A stretch of DNA of 64,000 bases from CAYNHT01 sp964397485. Lineage in GTDB: Bacteria > Bacillota_I > Bacilli_A > RF39 > UBA660. A model generated the notes under the pieces. It ran no database searches and had not been told where the DNA came from. It saw only the letters and a program-made list of their open reading frames with translations. This document shows positions 8,012 through 16,526 of the stretch, one piece after another. Both the position numbers and the translations under genes were made by a program. Every line of letters begins with the position of its first letter. Position 1 is the first letter of the stretch. The DNA lies in contig CAYNHT010000002.1 of NCBI GenBank assembly GCA_964397485.1, forward strand, positions 1-64,000, written 5' to 3'.

Positions 8012-9397
8012 TTAGAATTCACAGTTACCTGGTGTCCTTGGAAAAGGAATAACATCTCTTATATTTTCTACGCCGGTTAAATATATTAAAAGTCTTTCAA
8101 ATCCCATTCCAAATCCTGCATGTTTACACCCACCAAATCTTCTCAAATTAATATACCAATATAGTTCTTCTTTTGGAACTCCCATTTGTTCCATTCGTTT
8201 TTCAAGTACATCAATTCTTTCTTCCCTTTGGCTTCCTCCCATTAATTCTCCTGCTTGTGGAACTAATAAATCTACAGCAGCCACCGTTTGTTCATCATCA
8301 TTCATGCGCATATAAAATGCTTTAATATCTTTTGGCCAGTCTTTAACAAAAACAGGAGACTTAAAATGTTCTTCAGTTAAGTATCTCTCATGTTCCTTAG
8401 CTAAATCTTCACCATGTAATGGCTTATTTTCAAAATTTTTGCCACAGTTTATTAATATATCAATTGCTTCTTTATGTGTAACTCGCGCTGATTTTTTATC
8501 TAAAACAAATTTCAATTTATCTAGTAACCCTGGTTCAACAAATTTATCGAAAAATTCCATTTCTACGGATGCTTTTTCCAATACATATTTAATAATATAT
8601 TTTAAAATTTCTTCTTCAACATCCATTAGTTTCTCTAAATCACAGAATGCTATTTCTGGCTCAATCATCCAAAATTCTGAAGCATGAGTTTTAGTATTTG
8701 AATTTTCAGCTCTAAATGTAGGACCAAAAGTATAAACTCTTTTGTATGCTAATGCAAAAGCCTCTGCTTGTAATTGACCAGAAACAGTTAATGCAGTTTG
8801 CTTATGAAAGAAATCTTTTTGGTAATCTACTTCTTTAATTTTAGCAATCTTTTCTAAAGCTAGTGTAGTAACTTGGAACATTTCACCTGCGCCTTCTGCA
8901 TCACTACCTGTTATAATTGGTGCGTGAACATATACATAGCCTCTTTCTTGAAAGTAACTATGTATTGCCATTGCCACAATACTTCTAACTCTGAAAACAG
9001 CATTAAAAAGATTTACTCGTGGTCTTAAATAACCAACTTCTCTTAAAAATTCTCGAGAGTGCCTTTTTGGTTGGATTGGATAATCTTCTGGACAATCACC
9101 TTCCAAAGTAATATCTTCCAACTTAATTTCAAATTCTTGACCACTACCAACCGATTCAATAAGTTTACCAGTAACTCTGATAGCTGAACCCACGCGATAT
9201 TTACTAATTTGGTCAAAATTAGCAAGTTCATTGTCATATACAATTTGGACTGATTTAAAACATGTACCATCCGAAAAATCAATAAATCCAAATTCTTTTT
9301 GCTTACGATGATTTTTAATCCATCCTTCTAATATAACGGTTTGATCCATATATTTTTTAACATCATCATATAAAACCTTAACATCTAATATTTCCAT
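8012..9397 (-). CDS. asnS: Asparaginyl-tRNA synthetase
   Basis: A 461-residue class IIb synthetase: an N-terminal OB anticodon-binding fold (VILEGWIKNHRKQKEFGFIDFSDG), motif 2 (FRAENSNTKTHASEFWMIEPE) and motif 3 near the C terminus (GFGMGFERLLIYLTGVENIRDVIPFPR). The insertions and the C-terminal GNCEF are those of AsnRS rather than AspRS. It charges tRNA-Asn with asparagine. A T-box leader with an AAC specifier precedes it, which independently supports the Asn assignment. Confidence 0.96.
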   Translation of the reverse strand: MEILDVKVLYDDVKKYMDQTVILEGWIKNHRKQKEFGFIDFSDGTCFKSVQIVYDNELANFDQISKYRVGSAIRVTGKLIESVGSGQEFEIKLEDITLEGDCPEDYPIQPKRHSREFLREVGYLRPRVNLFNAVFRVRSIVAMAIHSYFQERGYVYVHAPIITGSDAEGAGEMFQVTTLALEKIAKIKEVDYQKDFFHKQTALTVSGQLQAEAFALAYKRVYTFGPTFRAENSNTKTHASEFWMIEPEIAFCDLEKLMDVEEEILKYIIKYVLEKASVEMEFFDKFVEPGLLDKLKFVLDKKSARVTHKEAIDILINCGKNFENKPLHGEDLAKEHERYLTEEHFKSPVFVKDWPKDIKAFYMRMNDDEQTVAAVDLLVPQAGELMGGSQREERIDVLEKRMEQMGVPKEELYWYINLRRFGGCKHAGFGMGFERLLIYLTGVENIRDVIPFPRTPGNCEF

Positions 9398-9413
9398 ATT
9401 CTTTCCTCCTTAT

Positions 9414-9632
9414 AACAAAAAAACCAATTATAATAAGGAACGAGAAAACCCGCGGTACCATCCTTTTTATCATAATTGATCACTTACTTAAATAACGGTT
9501 TAATCCGGCTTTTTCTACTAACTTTCAAAAAAGCAACTCCGTGGTGTTATTCATATTAGCCTTATTGTTATCTTTCACCAACATAACTCGCTTTGAACAG
9601 ACACTAATATTACTTCTCCACTTCATAGTTCT
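9414..9632 (-). promoter_or_regulatory. T-box riboswitch, Asn specifier (AAC), upstream of asnS
   Basis: The minus strand carries stem I elements (GAGTTATG, GGTGAAAG), the specifier loop GAAT-AAC-ACC with AAC at 9546-9548, and the T-box bulge sequence GGATGGTACCGCGG at 9450-9463. A competing terminator stem (pairing 9463-9481 with 9424-9438) ends in a T run before the asnS ribosome binding site. Uncharged tRNA-Asn should stabilise the antiterminator and switch on asnS. Confidence 0.93.
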
Positions 9633-9638
9633 AAATGT

Positions 9639-9667
9639 ATTATATAAATTTTTTGGATATTAGTCAA
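9639..9667 (-). promoter_or_regulatory. asnS promoter
   Basis: TTGACT, a 17-base spacer and TATAAT on the minus strand lie just upstream of the T-box leader. Confidence 0.85.
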
Positions 9668-9741
9668 GTATTATTACAAAATAGCTCATTTAATAGTTAC
9701 TATCCTCTTTCTTATCATTATTATTTAAGAAATATAATTTT

Positions 9742-10413
9742 TTATACTAATTTTCCATCCTTTACATTAATTATTCTATTACCATATAATGCAGCGTCCA
9801 TTGAATGTGTTACTTGAATAATAGTTTTACCTTCTTCTTTATTAATTTTTTCAAATAATTCCATTATTTCAATTCCTGTTTTACTGTCTAAATTTCCGAT
9901 TGGCTCGTCTGCTAAAATAATAGCTGGATTATTAATTAACGCTCGCGCTATTGCTACTCTTTGTTGTTGACCACCAGATAACTGAGTAGGTTTAAAGTTT
10001 CTACGTTCTGTAAGTCCAACTATATCAAGAATTTTATCTAAATCCTTTTGTGCTTTCTTTTGATTACCACCATCAATTACTACAGGAAGCAAAATATTTT
10101 CCTCAACTGTAAGATGTGGAACCAAATTATAAAATTGAAATACAAACCCTATATCTTTACGTCTAATTTTACTTTCTTCCTTATCTTTCATTCCTTTTAA
10201 GGGCTTGGCATTGATCAAAATATCGCCTTCGGTGATTTTTTCAAGTCCTCCGATTAAATAAAGAAGTGTGCTTTTACCAGAACCCGATGGCCCCATTATT
10301 GAGACGAATTCACCTTTATTAACTTCAAAGCTAATTCCTCTTAAAACTTCCGTCTTTATTCCATTATTATTGTAAACTTTTTTTAAATTTTCTATTTTTA
10401 TAACATTTGTCAT
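9742..10413 (-). CDS. ABC transporter ATP-binding protein, MacB/LolD type
   Basis: A 223-residue ATPase with Walker A GPSGSGKST, Q-loop FVFQFYNLVPHLTV, signature LSGGQQQRVAIARAL, Walker B ILADEPIGNLDS and the H-loop in IIQVTHSMDAA. The GNLD after Walker B is typical of the MacB/LolD/BceA group, which drives FtsX-type permeases by mechanotransmission. It is 12 bases after the large permease gene, its partner. Likely substrates are peptides, antibiotics or lipoprotein-like molecules. Confidence 0.94.
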   Translation of the reverse strand: MTNVIKIENLKKVYNNNGIKTEVLRGISFEVNKGEFVSIMGPSGSGKSTLLYLIGGLEKITEGDILINAKPLKGMKDKEESKIRRKDIGFVFQFYNLVPHLTVEENILLPVVIDGGNQKKAQKDLDKILDIVGLTERRNFKPTQLSGGQQQRVAIARALINNPAIILADEPIGNLDSKTGIEIMELFEKINKEEGKTIIQVTHSMDAALYGNRIINVKDGKLV

Positions 10414-10425
10414 TATTAACCTCCA

Positions 10426-12906
10426 CTATTCGTATTTTAAATTTTCTACAATACTCATTTTATTAATTTTGAAAATAGGCATTAATGCCGCTACTACAGA
10501 TATAAATATCCCTGATACTAATGTTATAATTATTTCAGATGGTGAGTAACGCAACATGTTAGGTATATTCATTATTGAGAACACATATCTTAAAGTTTGT
10601 AAAAATAAAACTCCAATAGCTACAGCTGATAATGAACCGATCAAACCTCCGAAGAATGATTCTAAAAATAACATTCGAATCATTTTAGTGTTACTTAATC
10701 CGATTGAACGGAATACTGCTAAAATACGTTTCCTGCTTAAATAACTAATCATATAATTATTAAGTATACCAACAACACCTATAATCATAGCAATCATCGA
10801 TACACCCTTCATCAACACAAAAATAGTATTGTTATTTTTAATATTCATTTCTTGTAATTCACCTACTGTATGAATAAAAAATTCCTCTGATGAAAACTTA
10901 GTTTTAATACTTTCTTTTACTTCAAACGGATCTTTTGTAGTCCCTAAATAGTAATCTAGACTATCTGGTTTAGTTACGTTTTTAAAGTTGTTCTTATCAA
11001 CAAAACCAATTTGACCATTTTGAACGAGGGTATCTACAACAGCAATAACCTCATAGTTTCTTTCAGTATCACCAAATATTAAATTTAATCTATCACCAAT
11101 ATTAATGTTATTATTGTCGGCTATTGTTTTTGTCAAAATAATCGTATCTTCATCACTTAACTTTTGAAAAATTTGCTCTTTATTTTTCCCGACTTCAACA
11201 TCCCACGATTTATCAAAGTATTCTTCATCGATTCCATATACATATGCAAGGTGCAAATCTTTATTCGTAACCTCAACACCAAATTTTTCATATACTTTAT
11301 ATATATACTTTATACCTTCAATTTTAGAAAGTTTATCCTCAAATTCTTCACTCTCATAACTCCTGTCAATTATAATGTCATAATGCGCTCGATTATAAAC
11401 ATCCATTACCTCATACATTATTGTATGAACAAGGGTATTTACTAGCAATATTACACCTAACCCAATTCCCAGTAAAACAATATTACTGTGGATAACTTTA
11501 TCATGTTTTATATTGCTTAACGCTAGTGTGGCCTCGTCTTTAAGAAATATTTTTTTGAAAAAAGTGAAAATCTGACAAAAAACTTTTATCACTAACGGCA
11601 TAATAAGTGTTACACCTATTGGCAAAGATATGAATCCAATCAAACTTAATTGGAGTGCTAGATTTTTTGGTGAGTATTCAAAAAATACAAAGGCCACTAT
11701 TATTAATACAATTCCAACTAGGACTTTATAAAATTTAAATTGATCATTATTATTAATAGTATTAGTAATTATATCTTTAATTGAAATATTAATTGTCCTT
11801 AAAATTGGAATAACTGCACTTGCTAATGATAAAAATAATGCACATGATAAGGTAATTAACATATTAACTAAATCATAATTCAAATCAATATTTGCTGAGA
11901 CTTGTCCATTGCTTGCTATATTTTTAGTAATGAAAATTAGGACGAATCCACCTAACATTATCCCTAAAATTCCGCCAATTAATCCTAGAAACAAACTCTC
12001 TACTAGTAATGTGATAGAAGTAGTTTTCTTCGTAGAACCGATACTTCTTAAAGTCCCAATTACAGGCAGTCTTTCTATGGCAATGACTTTAAATGCTGAA
12101 TAAATTATAAACGTACTTATAATAATAACTATCATTACGAGTATCAATAACGGTATTGTTATCATTTCCATCATTACTTGTATGTTATCAGCATTAATTG
12201 TCTGTACTTTGTAATCAGGATATGTATTTAATAAATAAGATTTAGCCTCACTTATTGAAACTTCTGAATTGGTTTTTAAATAATATACAAAATAATTTTT
12301 ATCTAAATTTAATATTTCTTGTAAATAATCCACAGGCAAAATAATATTTATCCGATCTAGTTGTTCTGTCAATATATTATTATCATCTGTTCCAATTCCC
12401 CAGATTTTAGCCTCATAAATTTCTTCATTAATACTAATTTCAATAATTTGATTTATACTTAGCCCATAATAATCAGCCACATTTTTGCCAATTATTACTT
12501 GTAAACCCGAGAATAATTCATCGTTATTTCTTTCAATCATAGATATCGAATGGATTATTTCAAGATCATCATAACTATACCCATGTATATTTAAACGCTG
12601 TTTTTCATCTTTTAAATTATTGGCATATCCATGTATTTTTATTACCCCTCTTGCGTATTCAAAATATTCACTTTCTAAAAAAGTTTCGTTGATTCCTTTT
12701 GAATTTAATACGGCTGAACTAACGAATAATTCGGCTGTTCCCGTTTCTTTTTTTATTTGCTTTTCAAATATTGTTTCTACTGATTTGTTAACACCAAGTA
12801 TGGCATATATTAATGAAGTAGATAGTAAAATAGAAAATATAATCATAAATGTTCTAAGTTTACTCTTTTTAATATTTGCCAAAGTTAATTTTAATATAAG
12901 TTTCAT
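10426..12906 (-). CDS. FtsX-like ABC transporter permease
   Basis: An 826-residue permease with an N-terminal helix (SKLRTFMIIFSILLSTSLIYAILG), a large extracytoplasmic domain, three helices of a first FtsX domain (about residues 250-370), two central helices, a second extracytoplasmic domain and a second FtsX domain at the C terminus. This 10-helix duplicated form is the one found with stand-alone MacB-like ATPases in Gram-positive bacteria. The ATPase gene follows directly. It stands downstream of the PadR/DUF1700/DUF4097 genes on the same strand with a 55-base gap, so it is likely part of the same operon. Confidence 0.92.
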   Translation of the reverse strand: MKLILKLTLANIKKSKLRTFMIIFSILLSTSLIYAILGVNKSVETIFEKQIKKETGTAELFVSSAVLNSKGINETFLESEYFEYARGVIKIHGYANNLKDEKQRLNIHGYSYDDLEIIHSISMIERNNDELFSGLQVIIGKNVADYYGLSINQIIEISINEEIYEAKIWGIGTDDNNILTEQLDRINIILPVDYLQEILNLDKNYFVYYLKTNSEVSISEAKSYLLNTYPDYKVQTINADNIQVMMEMITIPLLILVMIVIIISTFIIYSAFKVIAIERLPVIGTLRSIGSTKKTTSITLLVESLFLGLIGGILGIMLGGFVLIFITKNIASNGQVSANIDLNYDLVNMLITLSCALFLSLASAVIPILRTINISIKDIITNTINNNDQFKFYKVLVGIVLIIVAFVFFEYSPKNLALQLSLIGFISLPIGVTLIMPLVIKVFCQIFTFFKKIFLKDEATLALSNIKHDKVIHSNIVLLGIGLGVILLVNTLVHTIMYEVMDVYNRAHYDIIIDRSYESEEFEDKLSKIEGIKYIYKVYEKFGVEVTNKDLHLAYVYGIDEEYFDKSWDVEVGKNKEQIFQKLSDEDTIILTKTIADNNNINIGDRLNLIFGDTERNYEVIAVVDTLVQNGQIGFVDKNNFKNVTKPDSLDYYLGTTKDPFEVKESIKTKFSSEEFFIHTVGELQEMNIKNNNTIFVLMKGVSMIAMIIGVVGILNNYMISYLSRKRILAVFRSIGLSNTKMIRMLFLESFFGGLIGSLSAVAIGVLFLQTLRYVFSIMNIPNMLRYSPSEIIITLVSGIFISVVAALMPIFKINKMSIVENLKYE

Positions 12907-12961
12907 TTTAAATGTCCTTTCTTATGTTTTTTTAATTTGTTATTTTTTGGACAAACTGAAT

Positions 12962-13798
12962 TTATTTTCTTAATAATTCAACTTTACCACTTGTCATTTT
13001 TACGATATAACTATTCGTACCATCTTTGTATTTGTCGTTATTATCTAATTCAAAATCACTTTTAAATATTCCAGATGTCTTTATTTTTGTTAGTGTAAAA
13101 CCATCATTTTCAGGCAATGAAATTGTAGCTTTACCTGATGTAACAATTACTGCCAAGTTAGAAGGCGCTATAACCGATTCGATTTTTAACAATCCACTTG
13201 TTGCTCTAGAATCAACATCAGTAAATGCTCCATTTATACTCATACTACCTGAAGTCATATTAGTATATATTTTATCTGATATGACATTGGTAGCTACAGT
13301 CTTTCCACTTGTCATTCTAATTTCCATATTATTAGTTGAGATATTATCTATCTCAAATTTTCCACTTGTTAATTTTGCACTAATTTCATTATATTGTTTC
13401 ATTGGTAATTTAATTTCAGTAACCTTTATTATTCTTCTAAATCGAAAGAAACTAAACCTAATATTTACAGCAGGTTGTTCAATATTAAGCGAATTAATAT
13501 CTTCTTCTATTTTAAATAAATCACCTTCATCTATATTACGATTTGATTTTTCTTCGATAACTATTTTATCCCCTTCATGTGGTGTAATATAAACACTGCC
13601 ATAAGTCCAATACAAATTAATATTTTCGATTTTGTTGCCATCAATTTCCGTCGTTCTAATAGTATCTAGATTTTTTTCGTCAAAACCAATGTTTATCCAC
13701 AAATCATCAACCACTGATAAAGATATAAATATTATTGTAAAAAAGATTGCTAAAAAAGACCATACAATTATTTTTAAAATCGCTATATTTTTTTCCAT
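12962..13798 (-). CDS. DUF4097-like adhesin/LiaG-type protein
   Basis: About 278 residues with one N-terminal membrane helix followed by a repetitive beta-rich domain. Short strands recur with the pattern MTSGK or LTSGK (KLTSGKFEI, RMTSGKTVA, NMTSGSMSI, VTSGKATI, KTSGIFKS, KMTSGKVEL), as in DUF4097/DUF4098 beta-helix proteins. In Bacillota these proteins accompany PadR/DUF1700 pairs or the LiaFSR envelope stress system. The ATG at 13798 has AGAGGTGA before it and follows the previous stop by one base; a GTG nine bases earlier is less well placed. Confidence 0.88.
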   Translation of the reverse strand: MEKNIAILKIIVWSFLAIFFTIIFISLSVVDDLWINIGFDEKNLDTIRTTEIDGNKIENINLYWTYGSVYITPHEGDKIVIEEKSNRNIDEGDLFKIEEDINSLNIEQPAVNIRFSFFRFRRIIKVTEIKLPMKQYNEISAKLTSGKFEIDNISTNNMEIRMTSGKTVATNVISDKIYTNMTSGSMSINGAFTDVDSRATSGLLKIESVIAPSNLAVIVTSGKATISLPENDGFTLTKIKTSGIFKSDFELDNNDKYKDGTNSYIVKMTSGKVELLRK

Positions 13799-13799
13799 T

Positions 13800-14456
13800 T
13801 TATTCACCTCTTATTTCAAAAACTAATTTAATTATTTGTTCAATTGATGCTGCTATTATGAAAATAATCCAAGAATATGCCCATGAATGAAACATAAAAC
13901 TTATTATTAAATAAATTGCTACGACTAGTGTCCAAAAAGCCGATAAAACAGCACTTTTTATAACTTTCTGTTTATTTTTTTTTGACTTCCATTCTTTAAA
14001 TTCTTCAACCAAAGTTTCATTTTCTTTTAAGTATTTTGGTTTAGAAGCACCAACATAGACAATCAATCCTGTTGCACTTGCTATTATAATAAACATCATA
14101 ACAACACCTAACTCCGAATACGACCATAGAGCGTCCATTAATATAATCGGAACCACACTTACTATATAAAGCATTACCGCAATTGCTATATACTTTGCTC
14201 TTCTTTTTCTTTCATTATCATTATTCATAAGATTAAATTCATCCCCCTTATATAAATCACCAATAAGTTCACTTATATCACCAATACTAGCAATCACTAT
14301 ATTATATGCATCCTCTTCTGATTTTTTTTGTTCAAGTAAATCATTATATTTATCTATAAGGTTAGTTATCAACTCTTCTTGTAACTCAATCGATTTTTTT
14401 GTTTTTGGATTTTCATCAAAGATTTGTTCTACATAATTTCTTATCTTTTTTTCCAT
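13800..14456 (-). CDS. DUF1700-like membrane protein (HAAS-type)
   Basis: A 218-residue protein with a cytoplasmic helical N-terminal part (residues 1-75) containing a DEDAYNIVIASIGDISELIGDL-like HAAS signature (here SEEDAYNIVIASIG) and then four membrane segments in two pairs. HAAS/DUF1700 proteins are regularly encoded next to a PadR regulator and a DUF4097 protein, as here. It probably senses or transmits membrane state; the mechanism is unknown. Confidence 0.85.
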   Translation of the reverse strand: MEKKIRNYVEQIFDENPKTKKSIELQEELITNLIDKYNDLLEQKKSEEDAYNIVIASIGDISELIGDLYKGDEFNLMNNDNERKRRAKYIAIAVMLYIVSVVPIILMDALWSYSELGVVMMFIIIASATGLIVYVGASKPKYLKENETLVEEFKEWKSKKNKQKVIKSAVLSAFWTLVVAIYLIISFMFHSWAYSWIIFIIAASIEQIIKLVFEIRGE

Positions 14457-14469
14457 ATTATTTCCTCCT

Positions 14470-14790
14470 CTAAATTAACTTATCAATTAGTATTTTTGCA
14501 TTTTCCCATTCTTCACGACTTTTTTTATAAAAATCACGCCCAAGTTGTGTTATCGAATAATATCTTCTTCTTGCACCTGTAGTTTCATCACCCCAGTATG
14601 ATGCAATATAACCTGCTTGTTCTAATCTTCTAAAAGCAGTATATAATGTTGCTTCTTTTAACTCATATTGGTTATCTGTTTTTTCTTGAATCGCCTTATT
14701 AATTTCATAACCATAACTATCCCGATCTAGCAAATGTTTTAATATTATAGTATCCGTATGTCCTCTTACAATATCAGAAGTAATTGACAT
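14470..14790 (-). CDS. PadR family transcriptional regulator
   Basis: A 106-residue winged-helix protein with the PadR core: IVRGHTDTIILKHLLDRDSYGYEINKAI and the wing ATLYTAFRRLEQAGYIASYWG, then RRRYYSITQLGRDFY. It lacks the long C-terminal dimer helix of larger members, as in the short PadR-s2 group. It heads the DUF1700-DUF4097-ABC operon and probably represses it until a toxic compound binds. A palindrome over its promoter is the likely operator. Confidence 0.93.
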   Translation of the reverse strand: MSITSDIVRGHTDTIILKHLLDRDSYGYEINKAIQEKTDNQYELKEATLYTAFRRLEQAGYIASYWGDETTGARRRYYSITQLGRDFYKKSREEWENAKILIDKLI

Positions 14791-14818
14791 AAGTGAACCA
14801 CCTCCTCAGTTCTGTTAT

Positions 14819-14855
14819 ATTATATTATTATATACCTCGCCTGTCAAGGTATATA
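14819..14855 (-). promoter_or_regulatory. padR operon promoter overlapped by a palindromic operator
   Basis: On the minus strand TTGACA (14842-14847), 17 bases, TATAAT (14819-14824). The inverted repeat TATATACCT-N9-AGGTATATA (14829-14855) covers the -35 box and most of the spacer. A protein bound here would block RNA polymerase, fitting autoregulation by the PadR protein encoded just downstream. Confidence 0.8.
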
Positions 14856-14913
14856 AACAAAAAAATAAAAAAGATATCATCTCCACTATTTGGAAAATAA
14901 TATCTTTCATTTT

Positions 14914-15558
14914 TCACTTATTTATTGATGTTAATTTGAAAAAACTATATAATTTTTCAGCGATTTTTCGCCAATTTCTTTTTAATTCAACATTAAGCTG
15001 TTCTATTATTTTATCTTTATCATCTTCTTTTTCATTAAAACATTCATAGTATAGGTATCTTAACTTATCTAGATTATTGTCATAATTCAATCTTTCAATT
15101 TCCATTTTAATATAATAATCCATTTCGATTTCTTTCCGTGTCTTAAACACCTCTATACGTTGTGCCGATATTATCTGATATCCTACCTTACTTTCGCTAA
15201 CTCTTTCACATACTTCAATAACTTCATAATCTTCATCAACTAATAATTTACTCTTATACAATGATATGCCTGCTTTATCAAAAGTAACAGCAAAAACTTC
15301 AGAACCATCACTTAACAGACATGCATAATCAATATTTTTAATATTTTTGTTAGTAAAAACTTCTGTCTTATTTTTTATTTTTTCCAAAACCTCAGAATAT
15401 ATTTTTACTTTGTTATTTTTTATGTCGCACAAAGTTTTACTATCAATTTTAAATAATGGAATTTTCCTAACATGAGTAATCTCATCATTTATATTCCATT
15501 CATAGAAGTCATACAATTTTTCATTAAAATTAATTAAAATATCATAAATGTAATTCAT
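14914..15558 (-). CDS. Conserved hypothetical, DUF3603-like
   Basis: A 214-residue soluble protein beginning MNYIYDILINFNEKLYDFYEW, with a beta-rich first half (SDGSEVFAVTFDKAGISLYKS) and a helical, charged second half with many Tyr (MDYYIKMEIERLNYDNNLDKLRYLYYECF). The start and general plan recall Bacilli proteins annotated DUF3603, a match from memory and not verified. It overlaps the preceding small membrane protein by 17 bases, so the two are cotranscribed. Function unknown. Confidence 0.75.
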   Translation of the reverse strand: MNYIYDILINFNEKLYDFYEWNINDEITHVRKIPLFKIDSKTLCDIKNNKVKIYSEVLEKIKNKTEVFTNKNIKNIDYACLLSDGSEVFAVTFDKAGISLYKSKLLVDEDYEVIEVCERVSESKVGYQIISAQRIEVFKTRKEIEMDYYIKMEIERLNYDNNLDKLRYLYYECFNEKEDDKDKIIEQLNVELKRNWRKIAEKLYSFFKLTSINK

Positions 15559-15766
15559 ATTTTTTTCCTCCCGGTATAAAGATTGTTAACATAATTAAGA
15601 ATAATCCAATAGGCGCATATAAGCATTCTATTCTTTTAGTTATAAAATTAACATATTCAAAAAAATTATACCCAATCGTCATCAAATTTAAATAACTAAT
15701 AACATAAATACTGCCAATCAAAGTAAGACCAAATCCTATTAAAAAGAAAAAAACTCTCACTAGCAT
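15542..15766 (-). CDS. Small two-helix membrane protein
   Basis: About 74 residues with two hydrophobic segments (residues 3-25 and 50-68) separated by a polar stretch. The ATG at 15766 has AGGTGA six bases ahead and is preferred over a GTG nine bases upstream. It overlaps the next gene, suggesting coupled translation. No family is recognised. Confidence 0.7.
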   Translation of the reverse strand: MLVRVFFFLIGFGLTLIGSIYVISYLNLMTIGYNFFEYVNFITKRIECLYAPIGLFLIMLTIFIPGGKKYELHL

Positions 15767-15799
15767 TAGAATCACCTACTAAATTTTATTATTCTTATA

Positions 15800-15830
15800 A
15801 GGATTTTATTTATTAAATTAATAAAATCCT
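15800..15830. repeat. Perfect inverted repeat between divergent genes
   Basis: AGGATTTTATT and AATAAAATCCT (11 bp arms) lie between a minus-strand start at 15766 and a plus-strand start at 15987. It could be an operator or an attenuator-like hairpin; no T run makes a simple terminator certain. Confidence 0.5.
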
Positions 15831-15986
15831 ATTTCTTCTTGTTATTATTTTTAGAGCATACAAGGAAAAATACTGGGAAACATAGTAATGTATACAGCAA
15901 ATGTAAATAAGATGAAATTTTGAATTTTGTAGGATATAAAGTGATATTTGATATGATATAATCTATTTAAATAAGGAGGAAAATAC

Positions 15987-16496
15987 ATGTTGTTAATTCT
16001 GTGTATAAAAATATTTTTGGTCAGAATTTTGGATGTTTCATTGGGAACTGTTAGAACTATATTAATAATTAAAGGAAAAAAAGTTATTGCTAGTTTGACT
16101 GGATTTATCGAGGTTGCAATTTGGTTTGCTATAGTAAGAGAAGCCTTAAATACAGATCAAACAGGTATATGGGTAATTGTTGCATATGCCGGGGGATTTG
16201 CTATGGGGACCTATATTGGTGGAGTTTTATCGGATCGCTTCATCCAAGGTACTTTTGGAGTTCAAGTTATAACTGAAAAAAAGGATGAAATAATAAAAGT
16301 TTTACGTGAAAATGGATACGGCGTATCTGTTATTGATGTAAAGGGACAAAATGAAGATCGTCCTAAATATATGTTATTTATTGAAATTAATAAGAAAAAA
16401 TTTGAACATTTGAGAAACACTATAAAACAACTAGATTCTAGAGCATTTATTGTTGTTAATGAAACAAAATATGTACAAAATGGTTATTTCAAATAA
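15987..16496 (+). CDS. DUF2179/DUF5698 membrane protein (UPF0316 family)
   Basis: A 169-residue protein with three membrane segments in the first 90 residues (VRILDVSLGTVRTILIIKGKKVIASLTGFIEVAIWFAIV and the glycine-rich AYAGGFAMGTYIGG), followed by a cytoplasmic DUF2179 domain (GVQVIT, LRENGYGVSVIDVKGQ, KYMLFIEINKKK). This is the UPF0316/YebE plan. The biochemical role of DUF2179 is not established. A perfect palindromic terminator follows, shared with the convergent sulfatase gene. Confidence 0.9.
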   Translation: MLLILCIKIFLVRILDVSLGTVRTILIIKGKKVIASLTGFIEVAIWFAIVREALNTDQTGIWVIVAYAGGFAMGTYIGGVLSDRFIQGTFGVQVITEKKDEIIKVLRENGYGVSVIDVKGQNEDRPKYMLFIEINKKKFEHLRNTIKQLDSRAFIVVNETKYVQNGYFK

Positions 16497-16526
16497 AAAC
16501 AAGTATATAATTATATACTTGTTTTT
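16495..16526. terminator. Bidirectional terminator, 16-bp perfect palindrome
   Basis: AAAAACAAGTATATAA is directly followed by its exact reverse complement. It ends both the DUF2179 gene (+) and the LTA-synthase-like gene (-), whose stop overlaps it. Confidence 0.85.

Noticed and set aside
12962..13807. Repeated MTSGK strands as an antigenic variable repeat
   Set aside because: The periodicity is the normal beta-helix repeat of DUF4097 proteins and the DNA is not repetitive enough for slippage.
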